64,000 nt of DNA, taken from positions 1 to 64,000 of the forward strand of contig JAEWZN010000007.1 in NCBI GenBank assembly GCA_023395255.1, read 5' to 3'. The DNA comes from Deferribacteres bacterium. GTDB lineage: Bacteria > Chrysiogenota > Deferribacteres > Deferribacterales > Geovibrionaceae. Position numbers and translations under genes: made by a program. This document shows, in pieces, positions 25,614-32,827 of the stretch; the first letter of the stretch is position 1; every line of letters starts with the position of its first letter. Below the pieces are notes generated by a model. That model had not been told where the DNA came from, did no database searches, and saw only the letters and a list, made by a program, of their open reading frames with translations.

Positions 25614-26612
25614 TCAGGTCAGTTCTTTCTCTATTTTTTTCATTCTCTCAATGAGGTATCTCTTAATGAGAGCCTCCTGCGAATGATCCGGAAAAGTCTC
25701 AAGCCCCATCTTGCATATCTCCTCACAGAAGATATATTTCAGCTTGCCGCGCAGGATCATGTCCTTCCCCTCATCAAGCGGAAGGGTGAAGCTCAGCCTC
25801 ACCTCTGATTCCGAAACGGAAATATTCTCTTTCAGGCTCAGTGAGACACCACGCAGGGAGACATCCACAATCTCCACATCCGTCCGGCTGCCTTCGGAAA
25901 AAAGCGCAGCGGGAATTGCCTGCTCCGGCTTAAGGCGGTAAATCTTGCGCCTGTCAAAGGGTTTTTTCAGAACAACAAGGTTCACCAGTTCAACAATACA
26001 CTTTTCCGCATCAATGCTCTTCACATCCGCAGTTATCTGCTGCGGCAGAAGCTTGTGCGTTATGCATGTGTAGCCTTCCATCTCAAGTGCCTTGATCTGT
26101 TCCGGATGAACCTGCATTATGATACTGTCATCATCGCGGATCTCCGTAATCTCAGCCGCATGGAACACACGCAGCCCTTTATATGAGTTGAGAAGCTTCG
26201 CTGTTGTATCGTTATTTTTGATAAAGCGGAACAGTTCGCGCACTTCCGAGCTGTCAGCGGTTTCAAACTTTTTAAGCGGTCTGCACAAAACCTCAAGGGC
26301 TTCCAGAAGGCGTATATGCATATCCGGTTTCGCGGGACCGTTTTTTATATCCTCGCATATCCTCCACAGCGCCCAGGCTATGGCTCTGGAAAGAGGAACC
26401 ACCACGGAGCCGCCGTTAACCCCGGCATCTCTTACAGCATTGCTGAAATCCTCCGCAGGTCTGCTGCCGGGAATGCCTGTGAAGCAGTTGTCAAAAAACT
26501 GCCCGACACCGAAAAGAACTTCATGGTCAGGCGCAGAGCCGTTTATGTTTTCATAATATCCGCTGAACACCGAAATAAATTCGCTTTTTTCAAATGTGCA
26601 GTCTTTCAGCAT
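25614..26612 (-). CDS. PilZ-domain c-di-GMP receptor protein
   Basis: 332 aa. A PilZ domain lies at about residues 215-325, with the c-di-GMP-binding pair RKIYR (RxxxR) and DVSLRG (D/NxSxxG). Residues 1-210 are helical and unrecognised. PilZ proteins translate c-di-GMP levels into effects on motility, pili or polysaccharide. As first gene of the 24 kb block it could gate glycan synthesis or flagellar function (inference). The ATG at 26612 follows AAAGGTGG. It has a long AT-rich upstream region and is the likely site of the operon promoter. Confidence 0.82.
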   Translation of the reverse strand: MLKDCTFEKSEFISVFSGYYENINGSAPDHEVLFGVGQFFDNCFTGIPGSRPAEDFSNAVRDAGVNGGSVVVPLSRAIAWALWRICEDIKNGPAKPDMHIRLLEALEVLCRPLKKFETADSSEVRELFRFIKNNDTTAKLLNSYKGLRVFHAAEITEIRDDDSIIMQVHPEQIKALEMEGYTCITHKLLPQQITADVKSIDAEKCIVELVNLVVLKKPFDRRKIYRLKPEQAIPAALFSEGSRTDVEIVDVSLRGVSLSLKENISVSESEVRLSFTLPLDEGKDMILRGKLKYIFCEEICKMGLETFPDHSQEALIKRYLIERMKKIEKELT

Positions 26613-26840
26613 AATCCACCTTTATGAGATTCTTTATATGTCAGAATTTTTTTACATTATAAAAGCCAGAATACATTAAAACAATGATGAAACCAACACT
26701 CATTTAAACTGATTATTCCGGATAATCCCGAAGACCCGTAAACCGCATGTATTAAATGTGTAATAATTTATTTTTAATGAATGCCCTTTTTTATTATCAA
26801 AGAAATAATAGTTGTTTGATGTGATTTTATGAAAAATAAG

Positions 26841-26868
26841 TTTGAATTTCTAAAAATTGTGTTATAGT
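26841..26868 (+). promoter_or_regulatory. Candidate sigma-70-type promoter
   Basis: TTTGAA (26841-26846) and TATAGT (26863-26868) are separated by 16 bases. A start near 26875 would give an about 130 nt transcript ending at the terminator at 27004. Both boxes depart from consensus. Confidence 0.4.
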
Positions 26869-27004
26869 AATCGCTGAGGGGGGAGTCCTTCTTTTTTCGG
26901 AAGGCTCTCATGAAAATAGCTTTATTTATCTGATTACGGCTGTTTTCGAAACTGAGTACCGATAGCTGACCATAAAATGAAGGAGGCGGATGCCTCCTTT
27001 TTTA
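26869..27004 (+). ncRNA. Possible structured small RNA or leader (unclassified)
   Basis: No ORF with a ribosome site is seen. A hairpin pairs GAG-CCTTC with GAAGG-CTC around 26884-26909, and GTAATC (26867-26872) can pair with GATTAC (26932-26937). A strong rho-independent terminator closes the segment. Comparison by eye with GEMM (c-di-GMP), fluoride, Moco, TPP and other riboswitch cores found no match. It may be a trans-acting RNA or an attenuating leader for the 27091 gene. Confidence 0.4.
26980..27004 (+). terminator. Rho-independent terminator
   Basis: AGGAGGC (26981-26987), loop GGAT, GCCTCCT (26992-26998) and then TTTTT. A 7-bp GC-rich stem with a T-run is a textbook intrinsic terminator. 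No protein gene precedes it on this strand, which supports a short non-coding transcript upstream. Confidence 0.8.
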
Positions 27005-27090
27005 ATATACAAACTTATTCTGAACAAAACCTCTCCGGTATGTTCAAATCATATAATTCATATAAGCAGTGTTTAATTTACGGAGGAAAA

Positions 27091-27489
27091 ATGAAGAAGA
27101 TTTTTATACCTGTTTTTATTCTGGCAGTCGGAGCCATGATTCTTATTAGCGCATGGCCGTCTATCACTGAATCAAGAAAACCGATCAACATGTTCATCGC
27201 AAAAGCAAAGGCCGAAGGCGCACTGCCCCTGCTCCAGTTTGTTAACACACAGCAGGAGGGGAGCATAACTCAGGCTGAGATCGCAAAATTCAACAGCATG
27301 TCCGGCGGAATCAAACTTTCCGCAGGTGTTTTCATTGCATCAGAAAATATGGACTCAATGATTCACTACAATATCCAGTCACCCGGCTTCATAATATTCG
27401 ACGCGGACGGAAAAGTCGCCGTTCAGCAGAACGGGCTCGCAGAAGCCGCAGCCCTGCTGAGAATGACACAGGATGTCCATACTCACTAA
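27091..27489 (+). CDS. Small membrane-anchored or exported protein, unknown function
   Basis: 132 aa from the ATG at 27091, which has GGAGG at 27082-27086; an upstream in-frame ATG at 26977 lies in the terminator region and is rejected. The N-terminus KKIFIPVFILAVGAMILISA is a signal anchor or signal peptide. The rest is soluble, with a late segment GFIIFDADGKVAVQQNG and a C-terminal HTH. I do not recognise the family. It lies 8 nt before the CWC-protein gene and probably forms an operon with it. Confidence 0.65.
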   Translation: MKKIFIPVFILAVGAMILISAWPSITESRKPINMFIAKAKAEGALPLLQFVNTQQEGSITQAEIAKFNSMSGGIKLSAGVFIASENMDSMIHYNIQSPGFIIFDADGKVAVQQNGLAEAAALLRMTQDVHTH

Positions 27490-27497
27490 GAGGATAA

Positions 27498-27698
27498 ATG
27501 CGCGAACCTGCTGATGTATGCCCAGTCTGCGGGCAAAACAATAAATGTGCCGCCCATGACAAATCAAAAGGTACATGCTGGTGTGTGGGCAAACCGCCGC
27601 TCCCGGCGGAAGTACTTACGCAGTATGAATGGCGGCCGTGCTTCTGCGAAAGCTGTTATGATAAAATAATCGCGCAGACAAAAAATAATCAGCAGTAA
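27498..27698 (+). CDS. Cysteine-rich CWC family small protein
   Basis: 66 aa. The pattern CPVCGQNNKC, TCWCVG and PCFCESCYD matches the cysteine-rich CWC family, small proteins presumed to bind a metal such as zinc. Eight of its cysteines fall in CxxC, CxC or similar pairs. Function is unknown. The gene follows the preceding one closely, with only a weak ribosome site (AGAGGATAA). Confidence 0.75.
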   Translation: MREPADVCPVCGQNNKCAAHDKSKGTCWCVGKPPLPAEVLTQYEWRPCFCESCYDKIIAQTKNNQQ

Positions 27699-27796
27699 AA
27701 AATAACCGATAAAACCGTTTTAGAAGAAAAATCTCTCTCTGCGGGAATCCGCCCTCACACTCCTTTGCGGAAAGATGGGGTTTTGTAATTGTCAGT

Positions 27797-27838
27797 AATA
27801 ACTTCCCCCTTTTATAAAGAGGGATTTAGGGGGATTTT
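27797..27838 (+). repeat. Short dispersed repeat, 'CTTCCCCCTTT' type, copy 1
   Basis: Reads AATAACTTCCCCCTTTTATA then AAGAGGGATTTAGGGGG and ATTTT. The reverse complement of 58630-58671 matches it with about five differences over 42 bases. This resembles a widespread intergenic repeat made of C5/G5 blocks around a TTTATAAAG core. Confidence 0.75.
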
Positions 27839-27881
27839 ATAGAGATGAATAAGCATGTTACGGTGTTTGTCGTCAGTCTGT

Positions 27882-27914
27882 AAAGGGAACCCGCAGAACA
27901 GGTTCCCTTTTTTA
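27882..27914 (+). terminator. Rho-independent terminator
   Basis: AAAGGGAACC (27882-27891), a 9-base loop, GGTTCCCTTT (27901-27910), then more T. It would end forward transcripts from the 27091-27698 gene pair before they run into dapB on the opposite strand. Confidence 0.8.
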
Positions 27915-27938
27915 TTTAATATAAGACAGTTTACTTAA

Positions 27939-28745
27939 CTACAGTCCAAGCACATCGTACATATTGTACAGACCCTTATCTTTCCCTTTCAGCCATGCGG
28001 CGGCGGAGATTGCTCCCTGAGCAAAGGTGTCTCTGGTGTGCGCACGGTGGGTTATCTCGATCCGCTCACCCTGTCCGCAGAACATCACCGTGTGCTCGCC
28101 GACTATGTCACCTGCACGGAGAGTCTGCATGCCGATCTCCCTGTCAGTGCGTTCGCCTATTATGCCTTTACGGCAGAAAGCCCCGTCTTTATCTATGTTG
28201 CGGCCAGTAGCGTTTGCAACCACCTCGCCCATCTTCATGGCTGTTCCGCTGGGGGCATCTTTTTTGAGCCTGTGGTGCGCCTCCACAATCTCAATGTCAT
28301 ATGTATTTCCTATGGCTTTCGCCACCATTTCAAGCACCTTGAAGGTGAGATTCACGCCGAGGCTCATGTTCGGGGACACAAGAAGAGGCATTTTCTCCGA
28401 TGCTTCCTTAAGCTTCGCCGTCTGTTCCGGAGTGAAGCCTGTGCTTCCGATTACGGCAGGTACACCGAGGCGGACATATCCGGGGAGGGCGTGCATTGTG
28501 GGCTCGCACCCTGTGAAATCTATAATAACATCGCAGCCTTTCACTGCCGTATCAAGATCAGATGTAATGTTCACGCCGTTTTTGCCGCAGCCTGCCACTT
28601 CACCCGCATCCATGCCGAGAAATGAGCTCGCCGAATGCTCCAGCGCGCCCTTAAGCTCTGCCTTGTCACTTTCCGCCAGAAGGCAGATTATGCGGCGCCC
28701 CATTTTTCCGGCCGCGCCGACCATACAAACTTTTGTTTTATCCAT
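27939..28745 (-). CDS. dapB: 4-hydroxy-tetrahydrodipicolinate reductase
   Basis: 268 aa, the normal size. It reduces the DapA product with NAD(P)H in lysine/meso-DAP synthesis in the cytoplasm. The Rossmann motif VCMVGAAGKMGRRI is at the N-terminus and the catalytic loop IVEAHHRLKKDAPSGTAMKM near residue 150 (HHRxKxDAPSGTA). The substrate loop VIGSTGFTPEQ and VSPNMSLGVNLTFKVLE are intact. It is the last of three dap genes in a row, 7 bases after dapA. Confidence 0.96.
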   Translation of the reverse strand: MDKTKVCMVGAAGKMGRRIICLLAESDKAELKGALEHSASSFLGMDAGEVAGCGKNGVNITSDLDTAVKGCDVIIDFTGCEPTMHALPGYVRLGVPAVIGSTGFTPEQTAKLKEASEKMPLLVSPNMSLGVNLTFKVLEMVAKAIGNTYDIEIVEAHHRLKKDAPSGTAMKMGEVVANATGRNIDKDGAFCRKGIIGERTDREIGMQTLRAGDIVGEHTVMFCGQGERIEITHRAHTRDTFAQGAISAAAWLKGKDKGLYNMYDVLGL

Positions 28746-28752
28746 TAATCCG

Positions 28753-29634
28753 TTACCTTACAAGTTTAATACCCGCGGCAGTGAGCGCGGTTCTGAGTTT
28801 TGCTGTTCCTTCTTCCGTCATGGGAACGAGAGGAAGCCTGATCTCATCCCCGATGAGTCCCATGAGGTAAAGGGCTTTTTTCGCGGGGATAGGGTTTGTC
28901 TCAAGGAAAAGGGACTTGAAAACAGGGAGCAGCTTGTAGTGAAGCTTTTTTGCCGTCTCCATGTCACCCTTCTCAAAGGCATCCCACATATCGCCCATAT
29001 CCTTTGCCACAACGTTTGTGGAGGCGGAGATGACCCCTTTTGCGCCAATGCAGTACAGAGGGTAGGTGAGTGAGTCCTCACCACTGAGGAGTGCGAAGGA
29101 TGAATCTGTCCCGGCGATTATTTCCCCAGCCTGATCCATGGAGCCGCTGGCCTCTTTTATACCGACTATATTGTCGATTTTGGAAAGCCTGATAACAGTC
29201 TGCGGAAGCACGTTGACCGCTGTTCTTCCGGGAACATTATAAAGCAGAAGGGGGATCTTCACTGACTCGGCTACTGCCTTAAAGTGCTGATAAAGCCCTT
29301 CCTGCGTGGGTTTATTGTAGTAGGGAGTGATGACAAGCGCGCCGTCAGCACCGGCTTTCTGCGCATGCTGAGTGAGAAATACGGATTCGTGGGTGCTGTT
29401 TGAGCCTGAGCCTGCGACAACAGGAACACGCTTCTTCACCTGATCTATAACTATCTCTATTACTCTGCAATGCTCTTCATAAGTGAGAGTGGCGGATTCT
29501 CCGGTGGTTCCGCAGGGAACAACGCCGTCTGTGCCGTTCTCTATCTGGAACTCGACAAGGTTTCTTAAGCTTTCCTCATCCACCTGTCCGTTTTTCATGG
29601 GGGTCGCTATAGCTACGAAGCTGCCTCTGAACAT
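28753..29634 (-). CDS. dapA: 4-hydroxy-tetrahydrodipicolinate synthase
   Basis: 293 aa. It condenses pyruvate with aspartate semialdehyde at the head of the DAP/lysine branch. The Schiff-base lysine is in NIVGIKEASGSMDQ (near residue 160), the catalytic Tyr in LLYNVPGRTAVNV (near 132), and the N-terminal motif GVVPCGTTGESATLTYEEH is intact. It sits 16 bases downstream of dapF and immediately before dapB. Confidence 0.96.
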   Translation of the reverse strand: MFRGSFVAIATPMKNGQVDEESLRNLVEFQIENGTDGVVPCGTTGESATLTYEEHCRVIEIVIDQVKKRVPVVAGSGSNSTHESVFLTQHAQKAGADGALVITPYYNKPTQEGLYQHFKAVAESVKIPLLLYNVPGRTAVNVLPQTVIRLSKIDNIVGIKEASGSMDQAGEIIAGTDSSFALLSGEDSLTYPLYCIGAKGVISASTNVVAKDMGDMWDAFEKGDMETAKKLHYKLLPVFKSLFLETNPIPAKKALYLMGLIGDEIRLPLVPMTEEGTAKLRTALTAAGIKLVR

Positions 29635-29650
29635 CTATTCCCTCCGTTCT

Positions 29651-30466
29651 TCAATACATATATGATTCTTCGGTAAATTCTCCGGTGTAAATCACCCTTG
29701 CCTCGCCCTCAAGGAAAACCTTTTCATCGCTTTCGATGTGGACTTTGAGGTCTGTTCCGCCCATAGTGCGGAGAGTCACCGGACTTTTTGCTATGCCGTC
29801 CCTGACGGCGCATATGGCGCAGGCAACGGAGCCTGTACCGCAGGCGAGGGTTTCGTTCTCCACGCCTCTTTCATATGTTCTTATCTTAAATGAGTCTTCG
29901 CCGATTCGGGCATAAACATTGAAGTTTGTTCCCTTCGGCGCGAAGTACTCATGGTAGCGCACTGCTCTGCCTGTGTTAAAAACATCAAAGGTATCAACAT
30001 TATCAGTAAGAATAACAGCATGGGGCACGCCGGTATTCACGAACGAAAGCTCCCGTTTGCTGCCTGCAACGTCAAGCTCTATGCCCTTTTTATACCCAAA
30101 AGGTTTGGTCATAAGCACCTTGACGTTAACGCTCTCCTTGATCTCCGCTTCTATTATTCCCGCCAGAGTCTTAAAGCGCATGGTTTTTCCTGCTATTCCG
30201 TTGAGGAAGGCGTATCTGGCGACACATCTTGCGCCGTTTCCGCACATCTCCGCCACGGAAGCATCAGAGTTGAAAAACTGCCACTGAAAATCCGCTTCGT
30301 CCGAATTTTCTATGAAAAAAACACCGTCAGCGCCGACGGAAAGGCTCCGCGCGCATATCTTCGGTATAAACTGTTTGGGATCGAACTTATTCATTTTGCC
30401 GTCACGGTTGTCAATGATGATAAAATCGTTCCCGCTTCCGCTCATTTTCCAGAACGCAATACCCAT
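29651..30466 (-). CDS. dapF: Diaminopimelate epimerase
   Basis: 271 aa from the ATG at 30466. It converts LL-DAP to meso-DAP. Both catalytic cysteines are present, in EMCGNGARCVARYAF and ETLACGTGSVACAI, and the opening FWKMSGSGNDFIIIDNRDG is typical. The ATG at 30466 follows AAGGTG; an in-frame start at 30565 would add 33 residues with no family match. A gap of 114 bases separates it from the hydrogenase protease gene, so the dap genes may have their own promoter there. Confidence 0.95.
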   Translation of the reverse strand: MGIAFWKMSGSGNDFIIIDNRDGKMNKFDPKQFIPKICARSLSVGADGVFFIENSDEADFQWQFFNSDASVAEMCGNGARCVARYAFLNGIAGKTMRFKTLAGIIEAEIKESVNVKVLMTKPFGYKKGIELDVAGSKRELSFVNTGVPHAVILTDNVDTFDVFNTGRAVRYHEYFAPKGTNFNVYARIGEDSFKIRTYERGVENETLACGTGSVACAICAVRDGIAKSPVTLRTMGGTDLKVHIESDEKVFLEGEARVIYTGEFTEESYMY

Positions 30467-30580
30467 GTTCACCTTCTGCGAGATTAAAAGATTCCGGGGC
30501 GCAAGTACCCCGTCTTTAGAATAATACTTTGAGGTAAAAATAACACTGAGGGCTTTTTTTGTCAAAATAACATTTGGAAT

Positions 30581-31063
30581 TTATTCTGTTCCGGCACGGG
30601 CGGAGAGAAAATTTTCTATCTCATCCTCAAGATATTTGCGGAGTTTGGGGCAGTTTTCCGCCACTTCCGGGGAAAGTGTCATATCCATCTGGATCGATTT
30701 TACCTGAATACCATAGAGAATGACCTCAGGCGGGCGGTATCCGGCAAGCTCGGCAGTGAGCAGCATATCCTTCATCCCCATCTGGTGAGGGGAAAGCTTG
30801 TTTTCAAAAACAGGGGAAACATCTTCACCCTCAATTTTAACAACCGTGCCCGCGGGAAGATCCAGATCAACGGCATCCGCAAGCACAAGTCTGTCCGCCC
30901 ATTCAAGCAGGGGGAGCAGATCAAGCCCCAGTGTTCCGCCCTCTATCACACGCAGATTTTCGTCAGCATCCGCGTATTTCTCCTCCAGACTGCGGACAAC
31001 AAGCGCACCCGCAGCATCATCATTCATAAGCACATTGCCGATTCCAAGCACAAGAAGCTTCAT
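30581..31063 (-). CDS. [NiFe] hydrogenase maturation protease
   Basis: 160 aa. HyaD/HybD/HynD-type endopeptidases remove the C-terminal tail of the hydrogenase large subunit after Ni insertion. Family features: LVLGIGNVLMNDDAAGALVV at the N-terminus (Glu/Asp nickel-sensing position at MNDD), VLADAVDLDLPAG near residue 75 and SPHQMGMKDML near residue 95 (the conserved His). It lies directly after the large-subunit gene, separated by a stable hairpin. The likely substrate is the tail at the end of the 31114-32814 product. Confidence 0.92.
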   Translation of the reverse strand: MKLLVLGIGNVLMNDDAAGALVVRSLEEKYADADENLRVIEGGTLGLDLLPLLEWADRLVLADAVDLDLPAGTVVKIEGEDVSPVFENKLSPHQMGMKDMLLTAELAGYRPPEVILYGIQVKSIQMDMTLSPEVAENCPKLRKYLEDEIENFLSARAGTE

Positions 31064-31069
31064 TAAATC

Positions 31070-31103
31070 ACCGAATAATTAAAGGGAGCTCCGAAGAGCT
31101 CCC
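31070..31103 (-). terminator. UUCG-tetraloop hairpin between hydrogenase large subunit and protease
   Basis: On the transcribed strand GGGAGCTC, TTCG, GAGCTCCC, then TTTAATTATT. An 8-bp stem capped by a UUCG loop is very stable. The weak U-run suggests partial termination or an RNA-stabilising end that lowers protease expression relative to the structural subunits. Confidence 0.65.
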
Positions 31104-31113
31104 CGCATTTCTT

Positions 31114-32814
31114 TTAAAGTATTTTAACCTTGCTTTTCAGCTCGTTCTTTTCATCATACACATGAACCGCGCACGCAAGGCAGGGGTCGTATGAGTGTAT
31201 GGTTCTGAGTATTTCAAGGGGCTTTTCGGGATCCGCTATGGGCGTGCCGATAAGGGCTTCCTCGTAGGGGCTTCTCACTCCCTTGTCGTCTCTCGGTGCG
31301 GCGTTCCATGTGGAGGGAACAACTGCCTGATAGTTTTTGATCTCTTTATTCTGAATAACTATCCAGTGGCCGAGGGCTCCTCTGGGCGCTTCATGCCAGC
31401 CGTAACCCTGTGCCTGTACCGGCCATGTGGAGGGTTCCCACTTGGAGTTATCATGTATGGCGTAGTCGCCTGTGTTTATATTTGCAGCCAGAGCCATAAG
31501 CCAGCTTTCCATCTTTCTGGCGACGATGAGCGTTTCCACTGCCCTTGCCGCAGTTCTGCCGAGAGTGGAGAACAGAACCTCAGGCCCCACTCCGAGAGTT
31601 GTGAGCACATGGTTCACCACATCCTGAACCTCTTTATGTCCGGAGGCGTAAGCCACAAGCATCCTTGACAGAGGGCCTACCTCCATGGGTGCGCCCTCAT
31701 ATCTGGGCGACTTCACGAAGGAGTATTTCTGTTCAACATCAAGATAGTCATAGGGCGGTTTCGGGCCGGTGTATTTTTTATCTGTCGCGCCTTCCCACGG
31801 GTGTCTGGGACCTGTGTCTTCGTACCATGAGTGGACAACATCCTCTGTTATTTTGGTGTGGTCAACTGGATGAACTGTTGAAAGATCGCCGTTTTTGATT
31901 ATTCCCGCGGGGAGCCACAGGTTGTTCGGGTGACCTTCCCTTCCGTCGGGAAATTCACCGTAGGACATATAGTTGCCGGAGGTTTTGCCTATGCCTGCCC
32001 AGTCGAGATAGAAGGGGGCTACAGCTATAATATCCGGGATATATACTTTTTCCACAAACTCTCTGGCCGTTTTATTGCACTCCATGATCATCGCTATCTT
32101 ATCAGCGTTGATCGCGTTCTGGCTGTTAGGATCGCAGGGGATGGACATACCGCCCGTGAGGAAGGTCTGCGGGTGCGGGTTCTTGGAGCCTAAGATCGCG
32201 TGAACCTTGATTATCTCCTTCTGCACCTCAAGAGCCTGAAGATAATGTGAAGCAGCCATAAGGTTGGCCTCAGGCGGAAGTTTATACGCCGGGTGACCCC
32301 AGTATGCGTTGCCGAAGGGTCCGAGCCTGCCTGTTTTGGCAAATGCGGCGAGCCTGTCCTGAATACCTTTGAAATAGTCCGCGCTGCTGTACTTCCAGTC
32401 GGATATGGATTCCTGCAGTGCCGCTGTCTTAACCGGGTCTGCGGACAGTGCGGAAACTATATCAACCCAGTCCAGAGCGTGGAGGTGATAGAAGTGTATC
32501 ACGTGGTCCTGCACATACTGCATCCCCATGATCACGTTTCTGATCATCTCTGCATTGAAGGGAACCTTCATGCCCACAGCATTTTCCACAGCCCTGATTG
32601 AGGCTATGGAGTGAACCGTTGTACAGACTCCGCAGAATCTCTGTGTGATGTACCACGCATCGCGGGGGTCACGCCCCTGAAGGATTTTCTCTATCCCGCG
32701 GAACATGGTGCTGCTCGACCATGCGTCTGTTATGACACCGTTTTCTACCTTTGCTTCTATTCTTAAATGCCCCTCAATTCTGGTAATGGGGTCAACGACA
32801 ATTCTGTCAGCCAT
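31114..32814 (-). CDS. Uptake [NiFe] hydrogenase large subunit
   Basis: 566 aa. It binds the Ni-Fe(CN)2CO site and oxidises H2. The two ligand motifs are RFCGVCTTVH near residue 58 (RxCGxC) and DPCLACAVH at the C-terminus (DPCxxCxxH). After that His comes VYDEKNELKSKVKIL, a 15-residue tail of the kind removed by the maturation protease encoded next. The N-terminus VVDPITRIEGHLRIE is typical of group 1 enzymes. It has no signal peptide and should be co-exported with the Tat-bearing small subunit. It follows the small-subunit gene by 13 bases. Confidence 0.96.
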   Translation of the reverse strand: MADRIVVDPITRIEGHLRIEAKVENGVITDAWSSSTMFRGIEKILQGRDPRDAWYITQRFCGVCTTVHSIASIRAVENAVGMKVPFNAEMIRNVIMGMQYVQDHVIHFYHLHALDWVDIVSALSADPVKTAALQESISDWKYSSADYFKGIQDRLAAFAKTGRLGPFGNAYWGHPAYKLPPEANLMAASHYLQALEVQKEIIKVHAILGSKNPHPQTFLTGGMSIPCDPNSQNAINADKIAMIMECNKTAREFVEKVYIPDIIAVAPFYLDWAGIGKTSGNYMSYGEFPDGREGHPNNLWLPAGIIKNGDLSTVHPVDHTKITEDVVHSWYEDTGPRHPWEGATDKKYTGPKPPYDYLDVEQKYSFVKSPRYEGAPMEVGPLSRMLVAYASGHKEVQDVVNHVLTTLGVGPEVLFSTLGRTAARAVETLIVARKMESWLMALAANINTGDYAIHDNSKWEPSTWPVQAQGYGWHEAPRGALGHWIVIQNKEIKNYQAVVPSTWNAAPRDDKGVRSPYEEALIGTPIADPEKPLEILRTIHSYDPCLACAVHVYDEKNELKSKVKIL

Positions 32815-32827
32815 CTAAACACCTCGC

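Larger units (their letters stand above)
26613..27090. other. AT-rich divergent region with a possible small RNA
   Basis: 478 bases between the PilZ gene and the small exported-protein gene. The first 240 bases are AT-rich and should contain the reverse operon promoter. From about 26870 to 27004 lies a structured segment ending in a strong terminator (annotated separately). 27005-27090 then leads to the 27091 gene. Confidence 0.55.

Noticed and set aside
27981..29073. Long forward ORFs opposite dapB and dapA
   Set aside because: They are antisense shadows in GC-rich coding sequence, with low-complexity Ser/Arg composition and no family motifs.
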